From contig DAIDGW010000067.1 in assembly GCA_027452245.1 (NCBI GenBank), positions 1 to 47,540 of the forward strand: a DNA stretch of 47,540 nt, written 5' to 3'. Source of the stretch: Acidobacteriaceae bacterium. GTDB taxonomy: Bacteria > Acidobacteriota > Terriglobia > Terriglobales > Acidobacteriaceae. The position numbers were made by a program, and so were the translations under genes. Below are positions 33,451 to 42,237 of this stretch, piece after piece. Position 1 is the stretch's first letter. Every line of letters begins with the position of its first letter. The notes under the pieces are model-generated. The model had not been told where the DNA came from. It saw only the letters and a program-made list of their open reading frames with translations, and searched no databases.

Positions 33451-34152
33451 TTATGCGCGACGATCTTCGATGATGTGATAGATCTGCTTCGTTACCTCAT
33501 CCATCGGCTGATCGCCATTCACGCAAATCAATCGCCCCGTACGCTCGTAGTAATCGGCGACAGGACGAGTCTGCTCCTGGTAAGCGGCCAATCTCGGCTG
33601 AATGACTTCCAGACGATCGTCGTTACGGCTCACCAGCTTCGACCCATCAAAATCACAGATTTCGTCTGTGCGGGGCAGCTGAAAGTGGACGTTATAGATC
33701 CGTCCACAGGCGGGACAAGAACGGCGTCCAGTGATCCGGAGCAGCAATTTATTATAGTCGACGTCGAGCCGGATCACAATCGGCCAGGCTCGGGTCGGGC
33801 GCGTATTGTCAAAGAACTCGCTGTCCAGTAATGCGTCCAGCCACCCGGCCTGGGCTGCAGTCCGGGGAAAGCCATCCAGAATGTATCCACGTTTGCAGTC
33901 CGGCTGGCGTAAACGCTCCAGAACCATGTTGCAAACCAGGTCGTCGGAAACCAGCTCGCCGCGGGCCATGACCGCCTTGGCGGCCAATCCGAGGTCCGTA
34001 CCCTGGGCGACGTTGTAACGCAAGATGTCACCCGTGGACACCTGCGGGATTAAATAGTGCTCCATGATGCGCTTGGACTGGGTACCCTTACCGGCACCCG
34101 GTGGTCCGAGCAGCACAATGGGACCTATGTTGCGCGAGGTTTCCTGCGACAT
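33451..34152 (-). CDS. adk: Adenylate kinase (long-lid, zinc-type)
   Basis: A 233-residue enzyme interconverting ATP+AMP and 2 ADP. The P-loop is LLGPPGAGKGTQ (residues 14-25), followed by STGDILR, the AMP-site GYILDGFPRT and the lid with SCPACGRIYN...EICDFDG. This lid has Cys-X2-Cys and a Cys-X2-Asp pair, which is the zinc-binding version seen in many Gram-positives and Acidobacteriota. An insert at DSEFFDNTRPTRAWP before the lid is longer than usual. It lies between secY and map. Confidence 0.97.
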   Translation of the reverse strand: MSQETSRNIGPIVLLGPPGAGKGTQSKRIMEHYLIPQVSTGDILRYNVAQGTDLGLAAKAVMARGELVSDDLVCNMVLERLRQPDCKRGYILDGFPRTAAQAGWLDALLDSEFFDNTRPTRAWPIVIRLDVDYNKLLLRITGRRSCPACGRIYNVHFQLPRTDEICDFDGSKLVSRNDDRLEVIQPRLAAYQEQTRPVADYYERTGRLICVNGDQPMDEVTKQIYHIIEDRRA

Positions 34153-34300
34153 CGGCTTGGCCCGAGCCTCCCGACTTTAATATCCTCGGCCCCATTTCGC
34201 CCCAAAATTCAGCCGAGGTGCAGCAAACCCACAACCCTGGAACACGTTTCAAAATACCGATTCGTTGGAAGCGTGAACCCGTCCTACTTTGCCCTTTGCT

Positions 34301-35689
34301 CTACGACCAGTTTCGGCGGCCGCGGATTCGTCCGCTGCGCGGAGTGAACCCGTCATAATGCCGCATAATCAACTGGGCTTCGATCTGCGTCACCGTATCC
34401 ATCGCCACACCGACGACGATCAACAGCGAAGTTCCACCGAAGTAGAAGCTCACGCCCAAACCGTTGGTGACCCAAGTGGGCAATCCTTCAAAGAACCTCC
34501 CAACCGGGCCCCACAGGTGGTTGAGGTGGATACCGGCGATCATCCATTCGGGAATGAACGAAATGATAATCAGGTAAAGCGCGCCGACCAGCGTGATGCG
34601 GGTCAGGACTTCATTGATGAAATCGGCGGTCCGCTTGCCGGGACGAATGCCGGGAATGAACCCGCCATACTTCCGCATGTTGTCGGCGACTTCACTGGGG
34701 TTAAACACGATCGAAACGTAGAAATAGGCGAAGAAAATGATACCGATGGCATACAGCAGGGTATAAAGCGGTTCGCCCCAACCCAGCCATCGAATCACAT
34801 CGCCAAAATACCGGTTGTTGCGCAAACCATAACCGATGGTCTGGGGCAACGTCAGGATCGAGGAAGCGAAGATCACGGGCATGACGCCGCCGGCGTTCAC
34901 ACGGAGCGGCAGGTGCGTGGACTGTCCGCCCATCACCTTACGTCCGACGACACGCTTGGCATACTGCACCGGAATACGCCGTTCACTGCGTTCGACCCAG
35001 ACAATGAAGGCGACCACCGCGATCATGAACACAACCAGCATGGCCATCAATACGGGAGTAAGCGCGCCCCAGGTGCCGTTCTTCGCCTTATCCACCAGAT
35101 CGGCGACGCCGCGGGGCAGGCCGACGACAATACCGGCAAAGATCAGCAGCGACATGCCGTTTCCAATGCCGCGGTCGGTAATCTGCTCGCCCAGCCACAT
35201 GATGAACGCGCTGCCCGTAGTGAGGGTCAACATGGTCATCAGCACGAAACTAATTCCGGGATTCAGCACGAAGTCGCCGGTCTTCTCCAGACCGATAGCG
35301 ATGCCGAACGACTGGACGGCGCTGAGGATGACGGTAATGTAACGCGTCCACTGGGTGATCTTCTTGCGCCCGAGTTCGCCTTCTTTCTGCAGCTTGGCCA
35401 GCGGCTCATAGACGACCGTCAGCAACTGGAGAATGATCGAGGCCGTGATGTAGGGCATGATGCCCAAGGCAAAAATCGTGAGCCGGCGCAGTTGTCCGCC
35501 GGAAAACAAATCGACGAAACCCAGGAAGGAGCCGCGATTCTGATCGAAGAATTGGGCGAGGCGATCGGCGTTCACGCCGGGGGTGGGAATGTGGCCGCCG
35601 AGCCGGTACACGAACAGCAGAGCCAGCGTAAAAAGGATGCGCTTACGCAGGTCTGGAATACGGAAAATGTTCGCGAATTTTTCAAACAT
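34301..35689 (-). CDS. secY: Preprotein translocase subunit SecY
   Basis: A 462-residue polytopic protein, the channel of the Sec translocon. It begins MFEKFANIFRIPDLRKRILFTLALLFVYRLGGHIPTPGV and has the plug and TM2 region (LFSGGQLRRLTIFALGIMPYITASIILQLL). SecY signatures TDRGIGNGMSLLIFAGIV and LPLRVNAGGVMPVIFASSIL follow, with ten membrane segments in all. Its ATG overlaps the rplO stop by one base (TAATG), indicating translational coupling. The spacer of about 150 bases to adk has no visible gene. Confidence 0.98.
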   Translation of the reverse strand: MFEKFANIFRIPDLRKRILFTLALLFVYRLGGHIPTPGVNADRLAQFFDQNRGSFLGFVDLFSGGQLRRLTIFALGIMPYITASIILQLLTVVYEPLAKLQKEGELGRKKITQWTRYITVILSAVQSFGIAIGLEKTGDFVLNPGISFVLMTMLTLTTGSAFIMWLGEQITDRGIGNGMSLLIFAGIVVGLPRGVADLVDKAKNGTWGALTPVLMAMLVVFMIAVVAFIVWVERSERRIPVQYAKRVVGRKVMGGQSTHLPLRVNAGGVMPVIFASSILTLPQTIGYGLRNNRYFGDVIRWLGWGEPLYTLLYAIGIIFFAYFYVSIVFNPSEVADNMRKYGGFIPGIRPGKRTADFINEVLTRITLVGALYLIIISFIPEWMIAGIHLNHLWGPVGRFFEGLPTWVTNGLGVSFYFGGTSLLIVVGVAMDTVTQIEAQLIMRHYDGFTPRSGRIRGRRNWS

Positions 35690-36126
35690 TACTGCAACAC
35701 CTCAAACTTGCCGCCTGATTTCGTGATCTTTTCCTGCGCGGACTTGGAAAACTTATGCGCCTGCACGGTGACGGCAGTCTTCAATTCTCCGTCTCCCAGG
35801 ATTTTAACCGGATGCTTGGTCTTGATGATTCCGGCCTGGCGCAGAACCTCGGGAGTAATCGTGGTCTCTCCCAGGGCGGCGAGCTTTTCCAGGCTGACGA
35901 TGTTGTATTCCTTGCGAAAAACATTGGTGAAGCCGCGCTTGGGCATGCGGCGATGCAGGGGCATCTGTCCGCCTTCAAAGCCACGGATCATGCGCGAACC
36001 GCTGCGGGAACGCTGTCCTTTGTGGCCGCGGGTCGAGGTCTTTCCCATGCCCGAGCCCATACCGCGTCCGACGCGCTTGCGCTTCTCGGTCGAGTTTTTC
36101 GGTGCTCTGATATTCGATAGATTCAT
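35689..36126 (-). CDS. rplO: 50S ribosomal protein L15
   Basis: A 145-residue protein: MNLSNIRAPKNSTEKRKRVG, then RGMGSGMGKTSTRGHKGQRSRSG, FEGGQMPLHRRMPKRGF and a C-terminal KILGDGELKTAVTVQAHKFSKSAQEKI. This is the usual late-assembly 50S protein. It is followed by secY with a one-base overlap and preceded by rpmD nine bases upstream. Confidence 0.98.
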   Translation of the reverse strand: MNLSNIRAPKNSTEKRKRVGRGMGSGMGKTSTRGHKGQRSRSGSRMIRGFEGGQMPLHRRMPKRGFTNVFRKEYNIVSLEKLAALGETTITPEVLRQAGIIKTKHPVKILGDGELKTAVTVQAHKFSKSAQEKITKSGGKFEVLQ

Positions 36127-36135
36127 GATCTTTTC

Positions 36136-36342
36136 CTACTGCTTCACGATTTCGACCAGATGAGGAACCTTCGCGACCATGCCGCGAATGGCGGGCGTAT
36201 CGGGACGCTCAATCACCTGATTCAGCCGCGTAAAACCCAGCCCGCGGACCACGACCTTCTGCTTCTTGGGCGCACAGATCGAGGACCGCACCCATTTCAG
36301 CTGGATCGTGCCCCCGTTTGCGTTCGTCTTTTTCGCTGTCAT
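36136..36342 (-). CDS. rpmD: 50S ribosomal protein L30
   Basis: A 68-residue protein from the ATG read at 36342, with GAGG seven bases upstream; TTG and GTG codons just before it are in frame but unnecessary. IQLKWVRSSICAPKKQKVVVRGLGFTRLNQVIERPDTPAIRGMVAKVPHLVEIV is canonical L30. About six extra N-terminal residues (TAKKTNANG) precede the core. It is placed between rpsE and rplO. Confidence 0.95.
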   Translation of the reverse strand: MTAKKTNANGGTIQLKWVRSSICAPKKQKVVVRGLGFTRLNQVIERPDTPAIRGMVAKVPHLVEIVKQ

Positions 36343-36362
36343 CACCAAACCTCGTTGTATAA

Positions 36363-36384
36363 GGACGCGACTTTAAGCCGCGCC
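36363..36384. repeat. Degenerate hairpin copy in the rpsE-rpmD spacer
   Basis: GGACGCGACTT-TA-AGCCGCGCC keeps most of the pairing of the GGCACGGCT-AA-AGCCGTGCC element but with mismatches. A likely decayed family member. Confidence 0.45.
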
Positions 36385-36404
36385 GCCCCGCACGTGGGCT
36401 GAAA

Positions 36405-36914
36405 CTAGAGTTCCTCGGCCGCTTTCCCGCGCATGGTGGCTACGCTCTCTCTGTTCTTGAGCTGCTTCAGCGCGTCGAAGGTCGCCTTAATCACGTTGTG
36501 CGGATTCGTGGTCCCGATCGATTTCGTCAGCACGTTCTGCACGCCCGCCGAGGTCATGACGGCGCGCACCGCTCCCCCGGCAATCACGCCCGTTCCTTCG
36601 GGCGCCGGCTTCAGCAGCACGCGGCCCGATCCGTACCGTCCCAGAACGAGGTGCGGAATAGTGGTCTGGGTGAGATTGATCCTCACCAGATTTTTCTTGG
36701 CCGATTCGATTCCCTTGCGGATCGCCTGGGGAACTTCCTTGGCCTTGCCGGATCCGTAGCCCACGACGGCAGCTGAAGGATCGCCGACCACTACCAGCGC
36801 CGCGAAGGAAAGGTTCTTGCCGCCTTTGACGACCTTGGTGACGCGGTTGATGGCAACGACCTGGTCCTTCAATTGAAATGCACCTGCATCGAGTTTCTTG
36901 GTTACTGTTGGCAT
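36405..36914 (-). CDS. rpsE: 30S ribosomal protein S5
   Basis: A 169-residue protein with the double-stranded RNA-binding fold: [54 protein letters not shown] and [45 protein letters not shown]5 shapes the mRNA entry site and influences accuracy. Normal length, between rplR and rpmD. Confidence 0.98.
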   Translation of the reverse strand: MPTVTKKLDAGAFQLKDQVVAINRVTKVVKGGKNLSFAALVVVGDPSAAVVGYGSGKAKEVPQAIRKGIESAKKNLVRINLTQTTIPHLVLGRYGSGRVLLKPAPEGTGVIAGGAVRAVMTSAGVQNVLTKSIGTTNPHNVIKATFDALKQLKNRESVATMRGKAAEEL

Positions 36915-36921
36915 TCGTAAA

Positions 36922-36989
36922 CCTGATTTCGTAATTGTGTAATCAGGAAATTTTGCAATTCCGTTCGACGGCTTTGAAATTGCAGAATT
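36922..36989. repeat. Two A/T-rich hairpins in the rplR-rpsE spacer
   Basis: CCTGATT (36922-36928) pairs with AATCAGG (36941-36947). AATTTTGCAATT (36949-36960) pairs with AATTGCAGAATT (36978-36989) with one wobble. The following AATTGCCCGATTACC is shared in style with the spacers at 30.3 and 39.6 kb. Confidence 0.65.
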
Positions 36990-37005
36990 GCCCGATTACC
37001 GAACT

Positions 37006-37371
37006 CTAAAATTGAAGCCCTGCTTCTCTCGCGGCATCGGCCAGCGCTTTCACGCGACCGTGATAAATGTAGCCTCCGCGATCGAACACAACTTTGGTGA
37101 CGCCCTTCGACTTGGCGCGCTCGGCGATAACCTTTCCGACAGCTTTCGCGGCCGCGACGTTGCCACCCGTACGTTTCTCCTGCTTCTGGCCTTCGGCACT
37201 GCTGGCTGAAACCAGCGTCTTGCCGGTGAGGTCGTCAATGACCTGAACGTAGATGTGATTCAGCGAACGGTACACGTTCAGCCGCGGACGCTCCGGCGTC
37301 CCCTGCAGCTTCTTGCGGATCCGGTCATGACTGAATCCACGTTTCTGATTCTTTGAAATCTTTGTCAGCAT
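37006..37371 (-). CDS. rplR: 50S ribosomal protein L18
   Basis: A 121-residue protein from the ATG read at 37371; the open frame runs further upstream through a repeat, which is not coding. [57 protein letters not shown] and [28 protein letters not shown] are canonical. L18 binds 5S rRNA in the central protuberance with L5. Confidence 0.97.
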   Translation of the reverse strand: MLTKISKNQKRGFSHDRIRKKLQGTPERPRLNVYRSLNHIYVQVIDDLTGKTLVSASSAEGQKQEKRTGGNVAAAKAVGKVIAERAKSKGVTKVVFDRGGYIYHGRVKALADAAREAGLQF

Positions 37372-37412
37372 AAAATCGTCCTCGGTCAACCAGCAGCTCA
37401 GGAAATTCCAGA

Positions 37413-37434
37413 GATCCTTCGCTTCGCTCAGGAT
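37413..37434. repeat. GATCCTTCGCTTCGCTCAGGAT repeat in the rplF-rplR spacer
   Basis: Same 22-base element as at 32619-32640 with T in place of G at the centre, followed by GACG. It is directly upstream of the true rplR start. Confidence 0.7.
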
Positions 37435-37470
37435 GACGCCAGCGAGGCTCATTTGCCTCGCTAAACGGCA

Positions 37471-38010
37471 TTACTTCGCTCCGGTCTTTCCAACCTTCTT
37501 CTTCAAGCGCTCGCCCGCATAGCGAACACCTTTGTTCTTGTACGGATCGGGCGGACGCAGCGCGCGCATTTCGGCGGCAACCTGCCCGACTTTCTGGCGA
37601 TCGATTCCAGTCAGCGTGATCTTTGTCTGCTTCGGATCGACAGCAGCATCGACGCCCGTCGGCAGGGGATATTCAATCGGGTGAGAGTATCCCAGGCTGA
37701 ATACGACAATGCCCTTGCCCTTCATTTCGGCGCGATATCCGATGCCCACGATGTCGAGTTCGCGCGTCCATCCCTTGGTCACGCCCTCGACGGCGTTGTT
37801 GACCAGGGCGCGCGCCAGTCCGTGCACCGCGGCTTGCGAATCGTTCTCGCGGATGGCGACCAGATGGCCGTCCTTCTGCTCCATCTTGATGCCAATCGGG
37901 AGCGGGGTATCCATTTTGCCCTTCGGACCTTGCACCGCGACCGTATTTCCCTGAATGTTGACCGTTACCCCTTTTGGGATTGCGATCGGCTTTTTTCCAA
38001 TTCGTGACAT
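37471..38010 (-). CDS. rplF: 50S ribosomal protein L6
   Basis: A 179-residue protein: [83 protein letters not shown] and the C-terminal [26 protein letters not shown]. Two similar beta-alpha domains near the factor-binding site. Full length, standard position between rpsH and rplR. Confidence 0.98.
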   Translation of the reverse strand: MSRIGKKPIAIPKGVTVNIQGNTVAVQGPKGKMDTPLPIGIKMEQKDGHLVAIRENDSQAAVHGLARALVNNAVEGVTKGWTRELDIVGIGYRAEMKGKGIVVFSLGYSHPIEYPLPTGVDAAVDPKQTKITLTGIDRQKVGQVAAEMRALRPPDPYKNKGVRYAGERLKKKVGKTGAK

Positions 38011-38070
38011 AAGTTTCCGCTCTCAGATCTTGCTTTGCTCCGGCTGCCACTCAGCGGCCGGGCCGCTCCG

Positions 38071-38472
38071 CTACCAGATTTCGCAGAGCAATTCTCCGCC
38101 CACGCCCTCTTTGCGGGCTTGGCGTCCGGTCATCACGCCCCGGGGTGTAGTCAGGATATTGATTCCCATGCCGCCGAGGACTCGAGGAATCTCGCTGCGG
38201 CGCACGTACACGCGGCAGCCGGGCTTCGACACACGCTCCGCCTTCGAAATGGCGGCCTCGTTGTTCGCGCCATACTTCAGGTAAATACGGATCACCTTGT
38301 GGCCTTCCTCGTCATCGGTAGGCTTGAAGTTCGAGATGTAGCCCTCTTCTTTGAGAATGCGGGCAATCTCCAGCTTCAGGCGGGAAGCCGGAACATCCAC
38401 TTTCTGGTGCCGTGCCTGGAGTGCGTTCCGCACTCTCGTCAGCATGTCTGCGACCGGATCGGTCAACCTCAT
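38071..38472 (-). CDS. rpsH: 30S ribosomal protein S8
   Basis: A 133-residue protein from the ATG read at 38472, preceded by GAGGAGAAGG; the longer frame upstream is rejected. MRLTDPVADMLTRVRNALQA, RLKLEIARILKEEGYISNF and RRSEIPRVLGGMGINILTTPRGVMTGRQARKEGVGGELLCEIW are canonical. S8 binds the 16S central domain and represses the spc operon in E. coli. Confidence 0.97.
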   Translation of the reverse strand: MRLTDPVADMLTRVRNALQARHQKVDVPASRLKLEIARILKEEGYISNFKPTDDEEGHKVIRIYLKYGANNEAAISKAERVSKPGCRVYVRRSEIPRVLGGMGINILTTPRGVMTGRQARKEGVGGELLCEIW

Positions 38473-38548
38473 CGTTTCCTTCTCCTCTAGCCACCCGTTC
38501 GCTCCGGGATTCCGGAGAACCTGCGGCGGCATCGTCTCCCCAAAGCGC

Positions 38549-38607
38549 CGGGATCAAATCCCGTCCGGCTCAGGGCGTTGCTCTCGCGGCACGGCCGAAG
38601 CCGCACC
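38549..38607. repeat. Two hairpins in the rpsZ-rpsH spacer
   Basis: CGGGAT-CAA-ATCCCG at 38549-38563. GGCACGGC-CGAA-GCCGCACC at 38588-38607, which on the mRNA strand is GGTGCGGC-TTCG-GCCGTGCC with two G-U pairs and a UUCG tetraloop. Confidence 0.7.
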
Positions 38608-38618
38608 TTTCCTTACCT

Positions 38619-38804
38619 CTACCAGGACGATTTCGAGACGCCCGGGATTTCTCCGCGCAGCGCCAGCCCGCGGAAGCACAAGCGGCAAATGCCGAACTTG
38701 CGCAGGTAAGCGCGCGGACGACCGCAGATCTTGCAGCGGTTGTGCTTGCGCGTGGAAAACTTCGGCTTCTTCGCGTCTTTAACTCTTTTTGCTGTTGTCG
38801 CCAT
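38619..38804 (-). CDS. rpsZ: 30S ribosomal protein S14, zinc-binding (type Z)
   Basis: A 61-residue protein: [20 protein letters not shown] then [41 protein letters not shown]. Two CxxC pairs mark the short zinc form, as in thermophiles and many soil bacteria, rather than the 101-residue zinc-free form. Standard position between rplE and rpsH. Confidence 0.97.
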   Translation of the reverse strand: MATTAKRVKDAKKPKFSTRKHNRCKICGRPRAYLRKFGICRLCFRGLALRGEIPGVSKSSW

Positions 38805-38851
38805 TCAAATCCTTCGTTGAACCTTGAAACTCAGAAACTTGAAATCCTGCC

Positions 38852-39475
38852 TCAGGCCCGGAACGGCATGCCCAGATGACGCAGCAGGCTGCGCGCCTGG
38901 TTGTCGTTCTGGGCGGTGGTCACGATAGTGACGTTCATGCCCTTCAACTTATCGACCTTCTCGTAAGAAATCTCGGGAAAGATCAACTGATCGTGCAAAC
39001 CGAGGGTGAAATTGCCCCGGCCATCGAACGATTTGGTGGAAACCCCGCGGAAATCGCGTACACGCGGAAGCACGATATTCACCAGCCGATCGAAAAATTC
39101 GTACATGCGGTCGCCGCGCAGAGTGACCATGGCGCCGATCGACTGTCCCTGGCGGACCTTAAACGCTGCGATCGACTTTTTGGCGCGCGTGACCACCGGC
39201 TTCTGTCCGGTAATCTGGCCGAGTTCGTTCACCGCAGGGTCGAGCACCTTGGAATTCTGAGTGGCTTCGCCGACGCCCATGTTGACCACGATCTTGTGCA
39301 GCCGCGGAACCGCCATCACGTTATGCAGCTCAAGCTCTTTCAGCAACGCGGGAGCGAGTTCCTTTTCAAAACGCGTACGCAAGCGCGGACGCTCCTTGGC
39401 GCTGTGCCGCGGACGCCCCGATGCCGGCTGCTCCTGCGCTTCTTCCTTCTTGCCTGCTTTTTTATCTTTTGCCAT
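38852..39475 (-). CDS. rplE: 50S ribosomal protein L5 with N-terminal extension
   Basis: A 207-residue protein from the ATG read at 39475 (a TTG four codons earlier is possible). The core starts near [39 protein letters not shown] and ends [11 protein letters not shown], with [30 protein letters not shown] in between. About 30 N-terminal residues ([20 protein letters not shown], charged and disordered) are absent from E. coli L5. L5 binds 5S rRNA and contacts the P-site tRNA. Confidence 0.96.
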   Translation of the reverse strand: MAKDKKAGKKEEAQEQPASGRPRHSAKERPRLRTRFEKELAPALLKELELHNVMAVPRLHKIVVNMGVGEATQNSKVLDPAVNELGQITGQKPVVTRAKKSIAAFKVRQGQSIGAMVTLRGDRMYEFFDRLVNIVLPRVRDFRGVSTKSFDGRGNFTLGLHDQLIFPEISYEKVDKLKGMNVTIVTTAQNDNQARSLLRHLGMPFRA

Positions 39476-39562
39476 TTCCGTTTTCAACTTCCTCTTACGG
39501 TTTCGGAGTGGACCCTACGAGAAGGTCCGTGGACCGGTGCGTAAGAATCATTGAGTAATTGC

Positions 39563-39643
39563 GTAATCGGGTAATTTGGTAATTGAGAATCAAAAACAAG
39601 TTGGTTCAAATTTCACAATTACCCGATTGCCCAATTACCCGAT
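39563..39643. repeat. AATCGGGTAATT inverted repeats in the rplX-rplE spacer
   Basis: The left arm at 39563-39584 starts GTAATCGGGTAATTTGGTAA and the right arm at 39616-39643 starts CAATTACCCGATTGCCCAAT. They are largely complementary, and the right arm itself contains a tandem AATTACCCGAT. The repeat abuts the rplX stop codon. Confidence 0.7.
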
Positions 39644-39991
39644 CTATTTATCTAATGTCGTTCCGCATTTCTTGCAGACCCGCACCTTGCGGTCGCCGCG
39701 GACTTCATGCCCGATGCGTACCGGCCCGCAGGTTCCGCAGACCAATTGCACGTTGGACAGCGAAATCCGGCTCTCCTGTTCGGCAATGCCGCCCTGGATA
39801 TTGCGCTGCGGATTCGGGTGCACGTGCTTTTTTACCATCATCACGTGCTCGACCAGAATCTTGTTGTCGCTGGGAAACACTCGCAGCACCCGTCCTTCTT
39901 TGCCCTTATCGCGGCCGGTAATCACCTTCACGGTGTCGTTCCGCCGAATATCTACCCGCTTACGACCTCGGATTGTCTGTGCGATTGCCAT
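39644..39991 (-). CDS. rplX: 50S ribosomal protein L24
   Basis: A 115-residue protein. The KOW motif region is VDIRRNDTVKVITGRDKGKEGRVLRVFPSDNKILVEHVMMVKKHVHPNPQ, followed by GGIAEQESRISLSNVQLVCGTCGPVRIGHEVRGDRKVRVCKKCG. The C-terminal CGTC and CKKC may bind zinc. L24 starts 50S assembly. The start MAIAQTIRG is slightly longer than usual. Located between rplN and rplE. Confidence 0.97.
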   Translation of the reverse strand: MAIAQTIRGRKRVDIRRNDTVKVITGRDKGKEGRVLRVFPSDNKILVEHVMMVKKHVHPNPQRNIQGGIAEQESRISLSNVQLVCGTCGPVRIGHEVRGDRKVRVCKKCGTTLDK

Positions 39992-40014
39992 CTGAACTCC
40001 AACTCCCTCAATGC

Positions 40015-40386
40015 TTAGATCACTTCCGGCGCCAGCGATACGATCTTCAAGAATCTCTTTTCGCGCAGTTCGCGCGCGACCGGGCCGAACACGCGCGTTC
40101 CCACCGGTTCGCCAGCTTCATTGATGAGCACGGCGGCGTTCTGGTCGAAGCGAATGTAGGTTCCGTCGCGGCGGCGGTGTTCTTTCCGCGTGCGCACCAC
40201 CACGGCTTTCACTACCTTGCCCTTCTGCACCTGGCCATCGGGCGCAGCCTCTTTTACGGCGGCCGTGATCACGTCGCCAAGCCCGGCATTCAATCCCGTC
40301 GAACCGCCCAGCGGCAGGATCATCTGCAGCTTGCGCGCGCCGGAATTGTCGGCGACCTCCAGCATCGTTCTCATCATCACAGCCAT
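40015..40386 (-). CDS. rplN: 50S ribosomal protein L14
   Basis: A 123-residue protein: [64 protein letters not shown] and [44 protein letters not shown]. The usual opening is MIQxxTxLxVADNSGA; here it is MAVMMRTM, a minor change. L14 contacts the 30S in bridge B8. Confidence 0.97.
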   Translation of the reverse strand: MAVMMRTMLEVADNSGARKLQMILPLGGSTGLNAGLGDVITAAVKEAAPDGQVQKGKVVKAVVVRTRKEHRRRDGTYIRFDQNAAVLINEAGEPVGTRVFGPVARELREKRFLKIVSLAPEVI

Positions 40387-40420
40387 GGTTCAATCTCCTG
40401 TTCAATTTCTCGAAGCGCAA

Positions 40421-40455
40421 CGGAGTTTCACTCCGCCGGACAGCCGAAGCTGTCC
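40421..40455. repeat. Two hairpins in the rpsQ-rplN spacer
   Basis: CGGAG-TTTCA-CTCCG at 40421-40435 and GGACAGC-CGAA-GCTGTCC at 40438-40455. On the mRNA strand the second is GGACAGC-TTCG-GCTGTCC, a seven-bp stem closed by a UUCG tetraloop. Confidence 0.75.
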
Positions 40456-40463
40456 CACAGGCG

Positions 40464-40775
40464 CTAGCTTGCCGCAGTTTCCGCCGAGGCTTCGGGCACC
40501 AGGGCCGCTTTGCGGACAATTTCCTTCAGTTGCCAGCGCTTCAGTTTCGACAGCGGACGCGATTCCTGAATGCGCACCACATCGCCCACGTGGCACTCGT
40601 TCTTCTCGTCGTGAGCGTAGAACTTCTTGTTGATGTTGACCACGCGCCCGTAAAACGGATGCGACTTTTGCCGCGACACCTTCACCACGATGGTCTTTGC
40701 CATCCGGTTCGAGACAACGTATCCGACCACTTCCTTGCGGCGGCCCTGAACTTTCTTTTCGGCTGTTTCCGCCAT
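40464..40775 (-). CDS. rpsQ: 30S ribosomal protein S17
   Basis: A 103-residue protein: [70 protein letters not shown] is the canonical OB-fold. The C-terminus has about 15 extra residues ([15 protein letters not shown]). Its ATG overlaps the rpmC stop by one base, so the two are translationally coupled. Confidence 0.97.
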   Translation of the reverse strand: MAETAEKKVQGRRKEVVGYVVSNRMAKTIVVKVSRQKSHPFYGRVVNINKKFYAHDEKNECHVGDVVRIQESRPLSKLKRWQLKEIVRKAALVPEASAETAAS

Positions 40776-40984
40776 TATCGTTTCTCCGTTGCAGCGGCAC
40801 GCGCCCGCTCGCCAATGATGGTTTTCACGCGCGCAATGTCTTTGCGCAGACCGCGAAGCTTCTTGAGGCTCTCGGTCTGCCCCATGTTCAGCTGAAATTT
40901 CAGCTTGAAAAGCTGGTCGGCCAGTTCGCGCTCCTGGTGCCGCAACTCTTCTTCCGTCAGGTTTCGTACTTTGTCTGCCTTCAT
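40775..40984 (-). CDS. rpmC: 50S ribosomal protein L29
   Basis: A 69-residue helical hairpin: [60 protein letters not shown]. It lies at the tunnel exit next to L23. Stop overlaps the rpsQ start (TAATG). Confidence 0.97.
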   Translation of the reverse strand: MKADKVRNLTEEELRHQERELADQLFKLKFQLNMGQTESLKKLRGLRKDIARVKTIIGERARAAATEKR

Positions 40985-40990
40985 AATTAA

Positions 40991-41013
40991 GCTCTCAGCT
41001 ATCAGCCCTCAGC
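40991..41013. repeat. TCAGCT-type direct repeat in the rplP-rpmC spacer
   Basis: GCTCTCAGCTATCAGCCCTC then AGC is a short array of TCAGC(T/C) units about seven bases apart. The rplB-rpsS spacer at 43082-43127 carries a longer array of the same unit. Confidence 0.5.
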
Positions 41014-41045
41014 GGCTCCGAAAACCTGGCGCCGCGGTCCGACTT

Positions 41046-41462
<417 letters not shown>

Positions 41463-41546
41463 AGGAATCAGCTCTTCGCTGCCAGCCTTTCAGGGCCAGC
41501 GTGAATCGTTTGCAATCACTCAGCGGCTCGAAAGCCTAGTTGCTAG

Positions 41547-42221
41547 TTAGAACGCTCCGCTCGGAACCGCCGCAGGCTGCGCTTCGCGCTTTTTCTGCTG
41601 CAGTATCTCTCCGCGATAAATCCAGCACTTCACGCCGATGACGCCATAAGTGGTGCGCGCCTCGGTGAATCCGTATTCGATATCGGCGCGCAGCGTGTGC
41701 AGCGGCAAACGGCCCTGCAAATACCACTCGGAACGGGCGATTTCGTTGCCGTTCAGGCGGCCGCTGACGCGGACCTTAATGCCTTTGCAGCCGAAGCGCA
41801 GCGCCGAGTCCACCGCCTTACGCATTGCACGGCGGAAGCCCACGCGCTTTTCGAGTTGCAGCGCGATCGATTCGGAGACCAGTTGCGCGTCCAGTTCAGG
41901 CTTGTGCACTTCCTGGATGTCGACGAAAACTTCGCGCGAGGTGCGCTTCTGCAGCTCAGCCTTCAGCTTGTCGATTTCGGCACCCTTGCGTCCGATGATG
42001 ATGCCGGGCCGCGCCGTCTTGATGATGATGCGCAGCTTGTTGCCGGGACGCTCGATCTCGATGGCGCTCACGCCCGCCGACTTGAGCTTATCCTTCAGCT
42101 CAGCCTTCAGCTTGACGTCTTCGAGCAGCAGCTTGTCGTAATCGCGCTCGACAAACCAGCGCGACTTCCACGGCTTGGTGTAGCCGAGCCGAAATCCGTA
42201 TGGATGTACCTTCTGTCCCAT
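41547..42221 (-). CDS. rpsC: 30S ribosomal protein S3
   Basis: A 224-residue protein from the ATG read at 42221, preceded by AGGAGA; the open frame extends upstream into rplV, where it is only a shadow. [20 protein letters not shown] starts it, followed by the KH domain ([29 protein letters not shown]) and the C-terminal domain with [58 protein letters not shown]3 forms the mRNA entry channel with S4 and S5. Confidence 0.98.
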   Translation of the reverse strand: MGQKVHPYGFRLGYTKPWKSRWFVERDYDKLLLEDVKLKAELKDKLKSAGVSAIEIERPGNKLRIIIKTARPGIIIGRKGAEIDKLKAELQKRTSREVFVDIQEVHKPELDAQLVSESIALQLEKRVGFRRAMRKAVDSALRFGCKGIKVRVSGRLNGNEIARSEWYLQGRLPLHTLRADIEYGFTEARTTYGVIGVKCWIYRGEILQQKKREAQPAAVPSGAF

Positions 42222-42237
42222 CGTATCTCCTAAAATC

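Noticed and set aside
34289-36163. A 624-codon open frame on the plus strand opposite secY and rplO
   Set aside because: It is a mirror frame of two certain genes in GC-rich DNA; its product is low-complexity and His/Asp/Gln-rich with no recognisable domain.
28462-40455. CRISPR array from the many palindromes
   Set aside because: The elements are unevenly spaced, differ in sequence and are not separated by unique spacers; no cas genes are present.
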